NCBI GenBank assembly: GCA_964569695.1
Contig: CAZMUA010000014.1
Span: 1 to 64,000, forward strand
Reading direction: 5' to 3'
Source of the DNA: UBA8106 sp964569695
Lineage (GTDB): Bacteria; Acidobacteriota; Vicinamibacteria; Vicinamibacterales; UBA823
DNA: 64,000 nt
The position numbers and the translations under genes were made by a program. Positions 17,910 to 26,560 of the stretch are shown piece after piece (position 1 is the stretch's first letter; each line of letters opens with the position of its first letter). The notes under the pieces were generated by a model. It saw nothing but the letters and a program-made list of their open reading frames with translations. It searched no databases and had not been told where the DNA came from.

Positions 17910-19552
17910 GGCACGTTGAGTGCCTCAAGCTGAGCTTCGTAGTATCGGGCCGTCGCAACGTCATTGATTCCGTGATAGTAATCGGCGAGGTTCTGGTAGG
18001 CCGGCACAAAGTAGGGATTAAGTTCGAGCGTGCTCTTCCAGTGGGGCACCGCGTCAGCGATGTGGCCAACCAGTTTATTGTACAAACCGAGATTGAAATG
18101 GGCCTCGGCGTTTTCAGGGTTAACCCGCACTTCTTCCAAGAATCGTGCTTTCGCCGACGCGGAGTCCCCTTTCGCCATCAAGACGACACCGAGGTTGTTA
18201 TTAGCTTTCGGTGTTGCAGGATCGAGTGAGAGCGCTCGACGATAATGAAGTTCTGCCTGACCTGGACGGCCGCGTTCTTCTTCCATCTGACCAAGATTGA
18301 CGAGCGCAATTGGTGCGTATGGACTGTCGTTCGCGGCGCTTGCCCAGTATGTAAATCGATCGGTAAAAACCGCTGAATGTCGGACAGTCTGCACGGCGAA
18401 CAGAGCCAATAAGATGACGGCTACGATGTGCTGACGGCGTGCCGTGTGTTCCGCTATCCTGATCTGGGACAGGCCAATGCACAGGCCGAGCAGGGGGACG
18501 TAGGCGCGATGTTCGTAGATTGGCATTTCTTCGACCAGCAAGGTGGGCAGCAAAAACAGGAGGAACCATCCCCAGACAAACACCTGTCGACGTGGTGTCA
18601 GCACGCGACCAAATATGGTGGCACCGATACCAAGGGCCAACACCCCTAGCATCAGTCCAGTGACGTCCACCGATGGCATGATGCTGAGACGAATGGGTGC
18701 GACAACTTTCCCGGTATGGACTAAGAGGTCGGGAAGATTCACGAACAGCGTCTGGCTCAATGACCTGATTGTTGTGACTTCAAACACCTCACCACCTGAG
18801 AGGGCCTGTTGTCGCAGGCCGTACCAGCCAAGCAGAATCACCCCATAGCCCAGGAGCAAGCTGCGATGCCGCAGATAAAAACTGGATTGTCCAATCCACA
18901 ACCAGGCGAATAAGACGAATAGTGGGAGCATCATGATCGCGGATTCTTTCGTGAACAGCGCCAGGGCGAATGCGATAAGGTGACCCCAGAGAGCAGTCGT
19001 GGCATTGGTTCGACTGAACCGGATCAGACTGAGCATGGATGTGAGGACCCACACTGCGAGGAGGAGATCGTTTCGTCCAACGATCCAACAAACAGCCTGC
19101 ACGTTTACGGGGTGGACAGCGAACAACAGCGCACACGCTCCGGCCACTCGCCGATCGGCCTGCATTGCGATCAGCAGACTGTAAAGGAGGAACACAACCA
19201 GTGCATGCATGGCCACGTTGGTCACGTGATACACCGTGGCTGCACCACTACCGAGTTGAGTGTCCAGGATCAACGAAGAAATAACTAAGGGTCGATAGTA
19301 AGTTTTTTGGTCGTTAAGTTCGCCATCGACTTCAAAATAGCTGCGCGTGAAGGTGTTTGGAATATTCCCTAACTGACTGATAAATAAGCGGTTCTTGAGA
19401 ATGAGGTCCGCGTCGTCTGCCTGCACGTAATCATACTGGGCACTCTGGCCGTAGACCAGCAGCGGTACAAGCACAACGAAGAGGAGGAGGCCGTGGCCAG
19501 TGGACGTTGCTTGGTCTCTGCCACGCACCCGCTTTCGATTGTTCACGCTCAC
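17906..19552 (-). CDS. TMTC-like polytopic membrane protein with C-terminal TPRs
   Basis: A 548-residue inner-membrane protein. The N-terminal half has about 9-10 membrane segments with features of the TMTC (DUF1736) glycosyltransferase-like family: an acidic DD in the first loop (QADDADL), KTYYRPLV, and HPVNVQAVCWIVGRNDLL. The C-terminal 150 residues form about four TPRs (NLG...A..H....L.L.P). Eukaryotic TMTC proteins are linked to protein O-mannosylation; bacterial members are uncharacterised. A lipid-linked sugar transferase acting on exported proteins is a reasonable inference. It is tail-to-tail with the FG-GAP protein and lies 83 bases after the TupA-like gene on the same strand. Confidence 0.82.
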   Translation of the reverse strand: MSVNNRKRVRGRDQATSTGHGLLLFVVLVPLLVYGQSAQYDYVQADDADLILKNRLFISQLGNIPNTFTRSYFEVDGELNDQKTYYRPLVISSLILDTQLGSGAATVYHVTNVAMHALVVFLLYSLLIAMQADRRVAGACALLFAVHPVNVQAVCWIVGRNDLLLAVWVLTSMLSLIRFSRTNATTALWGHLIAFALALFTKESAIMMLPLFVLFAWLWIGQSSFYLRHRSLLLGYGVILLGWYGLRQQALSGGEVFEVTTIRSLSQTLFVNLPDLLVHTGKVVAPIRLSIMPSVDVTGLMLGVLALGIGATIFGRVLTPRRQVFVWGWFLLFLLPTLLVEEMPIYEHRAYVPLLGLCIGLSQIRIAEHTARRQHIVAVILLALFAVQTVRHSAVFTDRFTYWASAANDSPYAPIALVNLGQMEEERGRPGQAELHYRRALSLDPATPKANNNLGVVLMAKGDSASAKARFLEEVRVNPENAEAHFNLGLYNKLVGHIADAVPHWKSTLELNPYFVPAYQNLADYYHGINDVATARYYEAQLEALNVP

Positions 19553-19635
19553 ACTGCCGTGATTCTAACGTAATAACTGTCAGTTGGCACTTACCCAACA
19601 GTCCACAAGGCATGTGCTACCGCAAACTGTAGGTT

Positions 19636-20493
19636 TTAATATGGTAAAGCGCTTGGCTGGTCACGGGGCTTATCCATTGGCCAGACACTGAAGCCAACTA
19701 GACTTGCATTCACCTTAAACTCCGCAACTACGGTTCGCCCGCCACCTTCCGTCAGCCACTCGAACAGATGTTTTGTCCGTTCTCGTGATTCTTGATGCGG
19801 GGCTTCGGTATTCATGATGACTGCATACGTGTTCAAGAGTTGCGGTCCGCCTTGAAACACGGGCTGCAGATCCAGCGCATCTTGTGCGCGGGCAAACGTC
19901 GAATCGTCCGTTAGCATATAGGCGTCTATCTCGCTTGCTATACGCAGACTGCGACCTTGGCCCTGTCCCGTAATAACCAGTTGATCTGCAGACGGAGTCA
20001 CACCGGCTAGCATGAACAATTGCTGCTCGCGGGTGTGGGTGCCGGATTCGTCACCTCGTGAAACGAAACGGGCTTCGTGCTGAACGATTTGCTGTATTGC
20101 AGCTTCAAGGGACGGCGCAGCCAGGACGTTTGCTGGATCGTCGAGTGGTCCAACCAGCAAAAATTGGTTGTACATTAGTTTCTTGTATGACCACTCGGGG
20201 TGCTTCGCGAGAAAGCTTGCTTCCATGGCTGGCGCATGACTAATCACTAGGTCGGCTTGCTCACGATCCAACATCTGCAGAGCAAGGCCACTACCTACGA
20301 GATGGCCATCTATCCGCGTACCAGATATCTGCTCAAAGGCGGGTAACAGCACCTCAAGCAGGCCACTGTTGCTGACACTTGTGCTGGTAGCTAGGATGAC
20401 AAGCTGAGTCTCACTTTGTGTCGTGCAAGCAGCACTAGTGACTGTGAGTCCACACACTAACGAATAGATAAAGTGATGTTTGAGCCTCTTCAC
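19636..20493 (-). CDS. TupA-like tungstate/molybdate-type solute-binding lipoprotein
   Basis: A 285-residue periplasmic binding protein (PBP-like II). The start is GTG 20493 behind TAGGA; upstream codons would run into the previous gene. A lipobox-like TSAAC puts the lipidated Cys at 23. LATSTSVSNSGLLEVLLPAF (34-53) is the characteristic N-terminal strand and loop of TupA-type tungstate-binding proteins, and SRGDESGTH is conserved downstream. Normally such a protein is encoded with a TupB permease and TupC ATPase; neither is nearby. It follows sufT by 14 bases and may be transcribed with the suf operon. Possible alternatives are another oxyanion or a sensory role. Confidence 0.82.
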   Translation of the reverse strand: MKRLKHHFIYSLVCGLTVTSAACTTQSETQLVILATSTSVSNSGLLEVLLPAFEQISGTRIDGHLVGSGLALQMLDREQADLVISHAPAMEASFLAKHPEWSYKKLMYNQFLLVGPLDDPANVLAAPSLEAAIQQIVQHEARFVSRGDESGTHTREQQLFMLAGVTPSADQLVITGQGQGRSLRIASEIDAYMLTDDSTFARAQDALDLQPVFQGGPQLLNTYAVIMNTEAPHQESRERTKHLFEWLTEGGGRTVVAEFKVNASLVGFSVWPMDKPRDQPSALPY

Positions 20494-20507
20494 GTTTCCT
20501 ACGGTTC

Positions 20508-20969
20508 TTAGAGAAGTCCGAGTTGGAGCTTGGCAGCATCCGACATCTTTGTTTGATCCCAAGGTGGTTCCCAGACAACTTCAACTGTGGCATCAGTGAC
20601 ATCAGTCACTTCCTTCACCGCGGTGGTGACTTGAGCGGGTAACACTTGAGCCGCCGGACAATTCGGTGCTGTGAGCGTCATCTGCACCTTAATTGCCGCA
20701 TCAGCGTTGATCCGGATGTCGTAAATCAATCCAAGTTCATAGATATTGACGGGAATTTCTGGATCGTACACTTTCGAGATAGCTTCAATGATGCGCGGCT
20801 TTAACTTGAGGGTCATTAAAGGATCGTCGCTGGCCGGTTGAGGTGGCTCCGGTGATGGGGGATTCTGAGTTGGTTCCACGGTCACGGCATCGGAAGGCAC
20901 TGCTGTTTCTGGCGAATCGGGTTGTTCCGCATTGAGCATCGAATCGGAATTGAGATTTAAGATCCCCAT
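20508..20969 (-). CDS. sufT: SufT / MIP18-family Fe-S maturation protein
   Basis: A 153-residue protein. Residues 1-50 are a proline- and acid-rich tail with no recognised domain. Residues 52-153 are a DUF59/MIP18 domain with DPEIPVNIYELGLIYDI (69-85) and the conserved Cys C104 in TAPNCPAA. The family helps load Fe-S clusters onto target proteins. It is the last recognised gene of the suf operon, starting 19 bases after sufU, which fits sufBCDSUT order. The long N-terminal extension is an oddity, and its role is unknown. Confidence 0.9.
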   Translation of the reverse strand: MGILNLNSDSMLNAEQPDSPETAVPSDAVTVEPTQNPPSPEPPQPASDDPLMTLKLKPRIIEAISKVYDPEIPVNIYELGLIYDIRINADAAIKVQMTLTAPNCPAAQVLPAQVTTAVKEVTDVTDATVEVVWEPPWDQTKMSDAAKLQLGLL

Positions 20970-20988
20970 CGTTCATACACCCCTGTTG

Positions 20989-21444
20989 TTATTCAGTCGT
21001 TACAACCTTGTGGTCGAGACTGAAAGCGGATTTCAAAGTATGCCACGCTAGCACAGCACATTTCACACGTGCCGGGTATTCTCGTACACCGGCAAACACA
21101 GACAATTTGCCGAGCTGGTCCGTATTTGGTGATGTGTCACTGTCGGCTGTTACCATGCCCTGAAATCTTTCAAAGAGCGCTTCGATCTCTTTTAGGGACT
21201 TTCCTTTGATGCTTTCAGTCATCAATGAGGCCGACGCTTTCGAAATAGCACATCCGGACCCATCGAATCGGACGTCGCGTATCACTTCGCCGTCGAATCG
21301 TAAATAAAGCGTCAGCTTGTCGCCACACAGTGGGTTGTACCCTTCAGCAGTTCGATCGGCCTCTTCCAGAACACCAAAATTTCTCGGTCGCTTATTGTGA
21401 TCAAGAATGACTTCTTGGTACAGGTCGCGCAGATCTAGGTTCAC
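20989..21444 (-). CDS. sufU: SufU Fe-S cluster assembly / sulfur-acceptor protein
   Basis: A 151-residue IscU-fold protein of the zinc-binding SufU type. C40 and D42 (NPLCGD), C65 (GSGCAIS) and C129 (RVKCAVLAW) match the SufU metal ligands. The insertion after residue 95 typical of SufU rather than IscU is present. It takes persulfide sulfur from SufS. Its ATG overlaps the sufS stop by 4 bases. Confidence 0.93.
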   Translation of the reverse strand: MNLDLRDLYQEVILDHNKRPRNFGVLEEADRTAEGYNPLCGDKLTLYLRFDGEVIRDVRFDGSGCAISKASASLMTESIKGKSLKEIEALFERFQGMVTADSDTSPNTDQLGKLSVFAGVREYPARVKCAVLAWHTLKSAFSLDHKVVTTE

Positions 21445-22691
21445 GCAAACACCCCACGTGCTTTTTCAAGCGCCTTCACCAGTGCATCTATCTCATCCCG
21501 CGTGTTATACATCGCAATCGACGCCCGTGCTGTCGCTGCAACACTAAAACGATCCATAACTGGCTGCGTGCAATGGTGACCAGTACGAATTGCAACGCCT
21601 TCTTGATCCACGATGGTTCCGATGTCATGAGGGTGGACGCCGTCGAGCACAAACGACAGGATACTCGCTTTCTCGCGCGCTGTGCCAATCATGCGGAGTC
21701 CTTTAATATTTGTTAATGCCTCAGTTCCGTAGGCGAGTAATTTTCGCTCGTGTGCAGCGATTGCGTCCAAACCAATGTTGTTGATATATTCGATTGCGGC
21801 CCCTAAACCAATCGCGCCAGCGATGTGAGGTGTCCCCGCCTCGAATTTGTGCGGTAATTCGCTATAGGTAGTTTTTGCAAAGGTAACTGAATTGATCATG
21901 TCACCACCACCTTGGTAGGGCGGCATGGTATCTAAGAGTTCCTTCTTGCCGTACAGGGCTCCAATTCCAGTGGGGCCATATATTTTATGACCGGTTAACA
22001 CAAAGAAGTCACAATCCAGCGCTTGTACGTCAATAGGCATGTGGTACGCGGACTGAGCACCATCGACCAGCACCGGAATATCCTGTTGATGTGCCAGGTC
22101 GATAATCTTCTTGACCGGATTGATCGTTCCGAGCGAATTCGAAAGATGGACAACCGACACCAACTTCGTGCGTGGGCTAAGTAACGCTGCAAGCTCGTCC
22201 AGTTGAAGTTCACCGGCGTCATCGATTGGTGCGACGCGCAGGTAAGCGCCCGTCTGTTCGCAGAGCAGTTGCCATGGCACGATGTTAGAGTGATGCTCCA
22301 TAGTCGTGATGACGATTTCATCTTTGGGTTTTACGTGCTGACGCCCGTAGGTTTGGGCAATGAGATTAATACCCTCAGTTGCATTACGGGTGAAGATAAT
22401 CTCGCTCGATGATCGTGCGTTTAAAAAACGTTGCACCGCTGTTCGCGCCGTGTCATGCGATTTTGTTGAATACTCACTCAAGTAGTGGACGCCGCGGTGA
22501 ATATTGGCATTCTCTGTGCTGTAGTAGCGATTTAGGACATCAATGACAGACTGAGGCTTTTGTGTGGTAGCGGCATTGTCCAGATAGACTAATTGCTGCC
22601 CATGCACTTCCCGCTCCAAGATCGGAAAATCAGCGCGGACGCGTTCAACATCAAATACTGAAGTCGTAGACGCACTCTTACGAGGATTCAC
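21441..22691 (-). CDS. sufS: SufS cysteine desulfurase
   Basis: A 416-residue fold-type I PLP enzyme (class V). The PLP lysine is K236 in TGHKIYGPTG. The catalytic persulfide Cys is C374 in TGHHCTQP, the short loop typical of group II (SufS) desulfurases. It converts cysteine to alanine and hands sulfur to SufU. It overlaps both neighbours by 4 bases (ATGA), showing tight translational coupling with sufD and sufU. Confidence 0.95.
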   Translation of the reverse strand: MNPRKSASTTSVFDVERVRADFPILEREVHGQQLVYLDNAATTQKPQSVIDVLNRYYSTENANIHRGVHYLSEYSTKSHDTARTAVQRFLNARSSSEIIFTRNATEGINLIAQTYGRQHVKPKDEIVITTMEHHSNIVPWQLLCEQTGAYLRVAPIDDAGELQLDELAALLSPRTKLVSVVHLSNSLGTINPVKKIIDLAHQQDIPVLVDGAQSAYHMPIDVQALDCDFFVLTGHKIYGPTGIGALYGKKELLDTMPPYQGGGDMINSVTFAKTTYSELPHKFEAGTPHIAGAIGLGAAIEYINNIGLDAIAAHERKLLAYGTEALTNIKGLRMIGTAREKASILSFVLDGVHPHDIGTIVDQEGVAIRTGHHCTQPVMDRFSVAATARASIAMYNTRDEIDALVKALEKARGVFA

Positions 22692-24031
22692 GCGCTCGCC
22701 TCCAAGCCTGTCATGGGCAATTGTTTCAGTAAGGCGGTCTCCAAATAAGCGCGAAGAGAGTCGAGCGAAATGCGGCTTAGCACATCGTTGGCAAAGGCAT
22801 GAATCAAGACGCGGCGGGCTTGGGCTTCGTCAAGGCCTCGTGCACGAAGATAGAACAGTGCATCGTCAGCCAGTTGCCCAATGGTCGCGCCGTGTGTGCA
22901 CTTGACATCATCTGCGAAGATTTCCAATTCGGGTTTCGTATTAATTTGCGCATCGTCGGAGAGGAGCAGCGCCTGATTTGTTTGCTTGGCATCAGTTTTT
23001 TGGGCATCAATGCGAACGATAATCTTGCCGTTAAAAACTGACCGTCCGTGACCGTTTAGCACTCCCTTGTAAAGTTCATGACTGTTACAGTGCGGCACGG
23101 CGTGATCTATCGTCGTGTGACTATCGACGAGTTGGTCGCTGTTAGCCAGATAAAGCCCGTTTAACGTACATTCGGCGCCTTCCCCTCTCAGGAGCGCGCC
23201 GATGTCATTTCTAACAAGATTCCCCCCCAGCGTCACGGAAGTGGACCTCGTTGTGCTATCCCGTCCAAGTCGAAGATTTGAGCTGGCAACATGATAAGCA
23301 GCCAGATTTTCTGACAGCACCTTGTAGTGCTCCAAGGTGCTACCTGGACCGATATCAATTTCAGTGACGGCATTGGTGAAGTGCGGAGAATCGTTTACGC
23401 TGACGTATTCCTCAATCACCGCCGACCGACTATTTTCACCAAGCACAACGAGCACACGCGGGTAGGTTGCCGCAGCTTTGCTTGGGGCGGTCGATATGAA
23501 GAGTAAGTGAATCGGTTCGTTCAAGGTCGTGTTGTTTGGTGTCGATACAAAGGCGCCATCCTGCCACAGTGCCGTGTTCAGTGCTGGAAAGGCACGGTCG
23601 CGGTATGAGGTGAGTCGGCTCAGATGTGGTTCCAGCTGCACCGATTTTTTAGTCAGTGCATGACGTAAATTTTCCACGGTGACACCAGTCTGTGTTGCTC
23701 CATCGGTGTTCGATAGCGCTGGTGCAAACCGACCATTCACAAAAACCAGTCGCGGGCCTGAGAGAGTCGAGAGGGAGAATGCCTCAAATTGTGCAGCGCT
23801 GATTGTAGCTTCGTCAGCGAGTTCGAATTGAGATTTGGCAATTCGCTCCACATTGGTGAATCGCCAGTCTTCTAAGCGAGTCGTTGGAAACCCCAACTGA
23901 CTAAAGCGTGTCATTGCCTCTTGACGCATCTGCCGCACGCTCGCTGGTACGTCAGTGACTTCCCGAGTGCTCTGCAGCAACTCGAACTGAGCGAGGTACG
24001 TATCTAGATTGACGGACGTTTCTGTTGACAC
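22688..24031 (-). CDS. sufD: SufD, SufBCD scaffold subunit
   Basis: A 447-residue SufB/SufD-family protein with the beta-helix core. It has the C-terminal conserved segment (DDVKCTHGATIGQL, then LDEAQARRVLIHAFA) that carries the conserved His of the complex. SufD pairs with SufB and binds the SufC ATPase dimer to form the Fe-S scaffold. It starts 5 bases after sufC. Confidence 0.94.
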   Translation of the reverse strand: MSTETSVNLDTYLAQFELLQSTREVTDVPASVRQMRQEAMTRFSQLGFPTTRLEDWRFTNVERIAKSQFELADEATISAAQFEAFSLSTLSGPRLVFVNGRFAPALSNTDGATQTGVTVENLRHALTKKSVQLEPHLSRLTSYRDRAFPALNTALWQDGAFVSTPNNTTLNEPIHLLFISTAPSKAAATYPRVLVVLGENSRSAVIEEYVSVNDSPHFTNAVTEIDIGPGSTLEHYKVLSENLAAYHVASSNLRLGRDSTTRSTSVTLGGNLVRNDIGALLRGEGAECTLNGLYLANSDQLVDSHTTIDHAVPHCNSHELYKGVLNGHGRSVFNGKIIVRIDAQKTDAKQTNQALLLSDDAQINTKPELEIFADDVKCTHGATIGQLADDALFYLRARGLDEAQARRVLIHAFANDVLSRISLDSLRAYLETALLKQLPMTGLEASA

Positions 24032-24036
24032 GGTCC

Positions 24037-24798
24037 CTAAACTCCTATTTCTGCTGCCTCATTTGTGATCCAACCATAGCCCTTTTCTTCTAATTCAAGC
24101 GCCAGTTCTTTTTTGCCAGATTTCACAATGCGGCCACCCGAGAGGACGTGCACAAAGTCTGGAATGATGTAGTTAAGGAGTCGCTGGTAGTGTGTTACGA
24201 CAATAATCGATCGAGAGGGATCACGTAGCGCATTAACTCCTTCCGCTACAATCTTGAGTGCATCAATATCAAGCCCAGAATCAGTTTCGTCCAGCAACGC
24301 CAAGGTGGGCTCTAGCACCGCCATTTGGAAAATCTCATTCCGCTTTTTCTCACCACCCGAAAAACCTTCATTGACCGGTCGATTTAGTAAAGAGGAGTCC
24401 ATCGCAAGCAACTCAAGTTTTTTTTGCACCAGTTCCATAAATTCGATGGCGTCAAGTTCGGATTCTCCACGATGCTTTCGAACCTCATTCAAGGCTGCCT
24501 TTATTAGATACGCGTTGTTGACCCCAGGGATCTCAACAGGATACTGAAAAGCTAAGAAGATACCTTCACGTGCTCGTTCTTCTGGTTCCAGGTCTAGAAG
24601 GTTCTTACCTTGGTAGCGCACTTTTCCGGCCGTTACTTGAAAATCTGGTTTTCCTGACAACACGCCGGCAAGCGTACTCTTTCCCGAACCGTTGGGACCC
24701 ATAATGGCGTGAACTTGGCCAGCACCAACTTGTAGGTCGATACCTTTTAGAATCTCTTTGTCGCCTACGCTGACCCGCAGACCGTTAATCTCCAACAT
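24037..24798 (-). CDS. sufC: SufC ABC-type ATPase
   Basis: A 253-residue ATPase. Walker A GPNGSGKST at 34-42, signature GFSGGEKKR near residue 144 and Walker B LALLDETDSGLD are intact. The DETDSGLD end is the SufC-specific form. It drives conformational change in SufB-SufD. It is separated from sufB by a 125-base spacer that contains an inverted repeat. Confidence 0.96.
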   Translation of the reverse strand: MLEINGLRVSVGDKEILKGIDLQVGAGQVHAIMGPNGSGKSTLAGVLSGKPDFQVTAGKVRYQGKNLLDLEPEERAREGIFLAFQYPVEIPGVNNAYLIKAALNEVRKHRGESELDAIEFMELVQKKLELLAMDSSLLNRPVNEGFSGGEKKRNEIFQMAVLEPTLALLDETDSGLDIDALKIVAEGVNALRDPSRSIIVVTHYQRLLNYIIPDFVHVLSGGRIVKSGKKELALELEEKGYGWITNEAAEIGV

Positions 24799-24826
24799 CG
24801 TATTTCCCTTCGTTCTTTGTCGTTAC

Positions 24827-24844
24827 CTGATCACACGTGATCAG
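24827..24844. repeat. Inverted repeat in the sufB-sufC spacer
   Basis: Perfect 8-base arms CTGATCAC and GTGATCAG around a central AC, 28 bases before the sufC ATG. It could be a protein-binding operator for an internal promoter or an RNA hairpin that tunes sufC. This is the only sizeable gap in the operon. Confidence 0.5.
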
Positions 24845-24923
24845 AACTTACAGAAAAGTTTTAGAGTAAGCGGCGCTTCGTGCTGGTTCTGCGCTGATAT
24901 GTCAATGAGTTGTGGGATGGCTG

Positions 24924-26369
24924 CTAACCAACGCTACCTTCCAGAGTTACACCCAGCAATTTCTGAGCCTCGACGGCGAATTCCATAGGGAGTTCTCGAA
25001 AGACTTCCTTGCAGAAGCCGTTGACAATCATATTTACTGCATCCTCTGTCGAAAGACCACGCTGGCGGCAATAAAAGATCTGGTCTTCCCCAATCTTCGA
25101 AGTCGAGGCTTCGTGTTCTACCTGAGAGGAAGTATTACGCACTTCAAGGTAAGGAAATGTATGTGCACCGCATTGATCGCCGATGAGTAACGAGTCGCAC
25201 TGCGAGTAATTCCGTGCCTGTTTTGCACCCTTACCAATTCTCACCAACCCGCGATAGGTGTTTTGACCATGTCCAGCTGAAATGCCCTTCGACACAATCG
25301 TGCTTCGGGTATTGCGACCTATATGAACCATTTTTGTGCCAGTGTCAGCCTGTTGCCGATTGTTAGTTACGGCGACTGAATAAAATTCCCCAATGGAGTT
25401 GTCGCCCTGCAAAATACAGCCGGGATATTTCCAGGTGATCGCCGACCCAGTCTCGACTTGAGTCCACGTGATCTTAGAATTTACACCACGCGCTACACCG
25501 CGCTTGGTCACAAAATTGTAAATTCCACCCTTGCCGTCTTTGTCGCCAGGATACCAATTTTGCACAGTCGAATACTTGACTGTCGCGTCGTCTAGCGCGA
25601 CGAGCTCCACGACAGCAGCATGCAGTTGATTTTCGTCACGCATTGGGGCTGTGCACCCTTCCAGATAGCTGACGGAGGCGCCTTCATCAGCGACGATCAA
25701 TGTCCGTTCGAATTGCCCTGTCGAAGCCGCATTGATCCGGAAGTAGGTCGACAGCTCCATCGGACAGCGAACACCCTTTGGAATGTATGCAAAGGACCCA
25801 TCGCTGAATACGGCCGAATTCAGCGTCGCAAAAAAATTGTCTGAATAGGGGACAACAGAGCCCAAATAGGTTCGAACAAGATCGGGATGCTCACGAACAG
25901 CTTCTGAAAATGAGCAGAAAATGATGCCCATTTCGGCAAGTTTCTCACGAAAAGTTGTCGCGACCGAAACGCTATCAAACACTGCGTCGACCGCGACACC
26001 AGCAAGCATTTTCTGTTCTTCGATTGGGATGCCGAGCTTTTCAAAGGTGCTTCGAATCTCTGGGTCTACCTCGTCCATGCTTTTTAGTGTCGGCTTCTTC
26101 TTTGGCGCCGAATAGTAACTAATGGCTTGGTAATCGATTTTGTTATAGGTAACATTTGGCCACTCCGGTTCTACCATTGTCGTCCACAGCCGATAGGCTT
26201 TGAGCCGCCAGTCGAGTAGCCATTCCGGCTCACCTTTTTTGTCCGAGATGAGTCTAACGACATCCTCGTTGAGTCCTTTGGGAATAGTGTCGGAGTCGAC
26301 ATCAGTTACGAAACCGTATTTGTAGTCTTGCTCCGTAATTTTTTCGACGGTTCGCGCTGCCGTAGTCAT
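24924..26369 (-). CDS. sufB: SufB, SufBCD scaffold subunit
   Basis: A 481-residue SufB. It has the conserved N-terminal IYGFVTDVDS-like start (YKYGFVTDVDSD), YFRINAASTGQFERTLI, LEGCTAPM and C-terminal SKIGEDQIFYCRQRGL. These are typical and full length. It is the first gene of the sufBCDSUT run, with a candidate promoter at 26484-26512 and a leader of about 108 bases. No Rrf2/SufR-type regulator gene is adjacent. Confidence 0.96.
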   Translation of the reverse strand: MTTAARTVEKITEQDYKYGFVTDVDSDTIPKGLNEDVVRLISDKKGEPEWLLDWRLKAYRLWTTMVEPEWPNVTYNKIDYQAISYYSAPKKKPTLKSMDEVDPEIRSTFEKLGIPIEEQKMLAGVAVDAVFDSVSVATTFREKLAEMGIIFCSFSEAVREHPDLVRTYLGSVVPYSDNFFATLNSAVFSDGSFAYIPKGVRCPMELSTYFRINAASTGQFERTLIVADEGASVSYLEGCTAPMRDENQLHAAVVELVALDDATVKYSTVQNWYPGDKDGKGGIYNFVTKRGVARGVNSKITWTQVETGSAITWKYPGCILQGDNSIGEFYSVAVTNNRQQADTGTKMVHIGRNTRSTIVSKGISAGHGQNTYRGLVRIGKGAKQARNYSQCDSLLIGDQCGAHTFPYLEVRNTSSQVEHEASTSKIGEDQIFYCRQRGLSTEDAVNMIVNGFCKEVFRELPMEFAVEAQKLLGVTLEGSVG

Positions 26370-26443
26370 GACCTGCCTCGGTCTCCTACCTTTAAAGACT
26401 TAATCCAGAGATTTCGAGTTTTTTGCTCAGAATCTTCGAAATA

Positions 26444-26475
26444 TTAAGAATTCTTAACCACGACCTTTTCGGTCG
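26444..26475 (-). promoter_or_regulatory. Two dyads in the suf leader
   Basis: The minus-strand leader starts with CGACC-GAAAA-GGTCG (26461-26475), a 5-bp hairpin. It continues with the perfect 14-base palindrome TTAAGAATTCTTAA (26444-26457). Both lie just downstream of the predicted start of transcription, where a repressor site or RNA structure could act. Confidence 0.5.
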
Positions 26476-26483
26476 CATATAAC

Positions 26484-26512
26484 TTTATACCACGCTCTCT
26501 AAATGGTTGCAA
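26484..26512 (-). promoter_or_regulatory. Candidate suf operon promoter
   Basis: On the minus strand, TTGCAA (26512-26507), a 17-base spacer and TATAAA (26489-26484) form a good sigma-70-type promoter. It would start RNA near 26477, about 108 bases before sufB. Confidence 0.6.
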
Positions 26513-26560
26513 ATAACTGTTTTCATTGAGGATGTCAGTTCAGGACCAGTGCAAAAGGCG

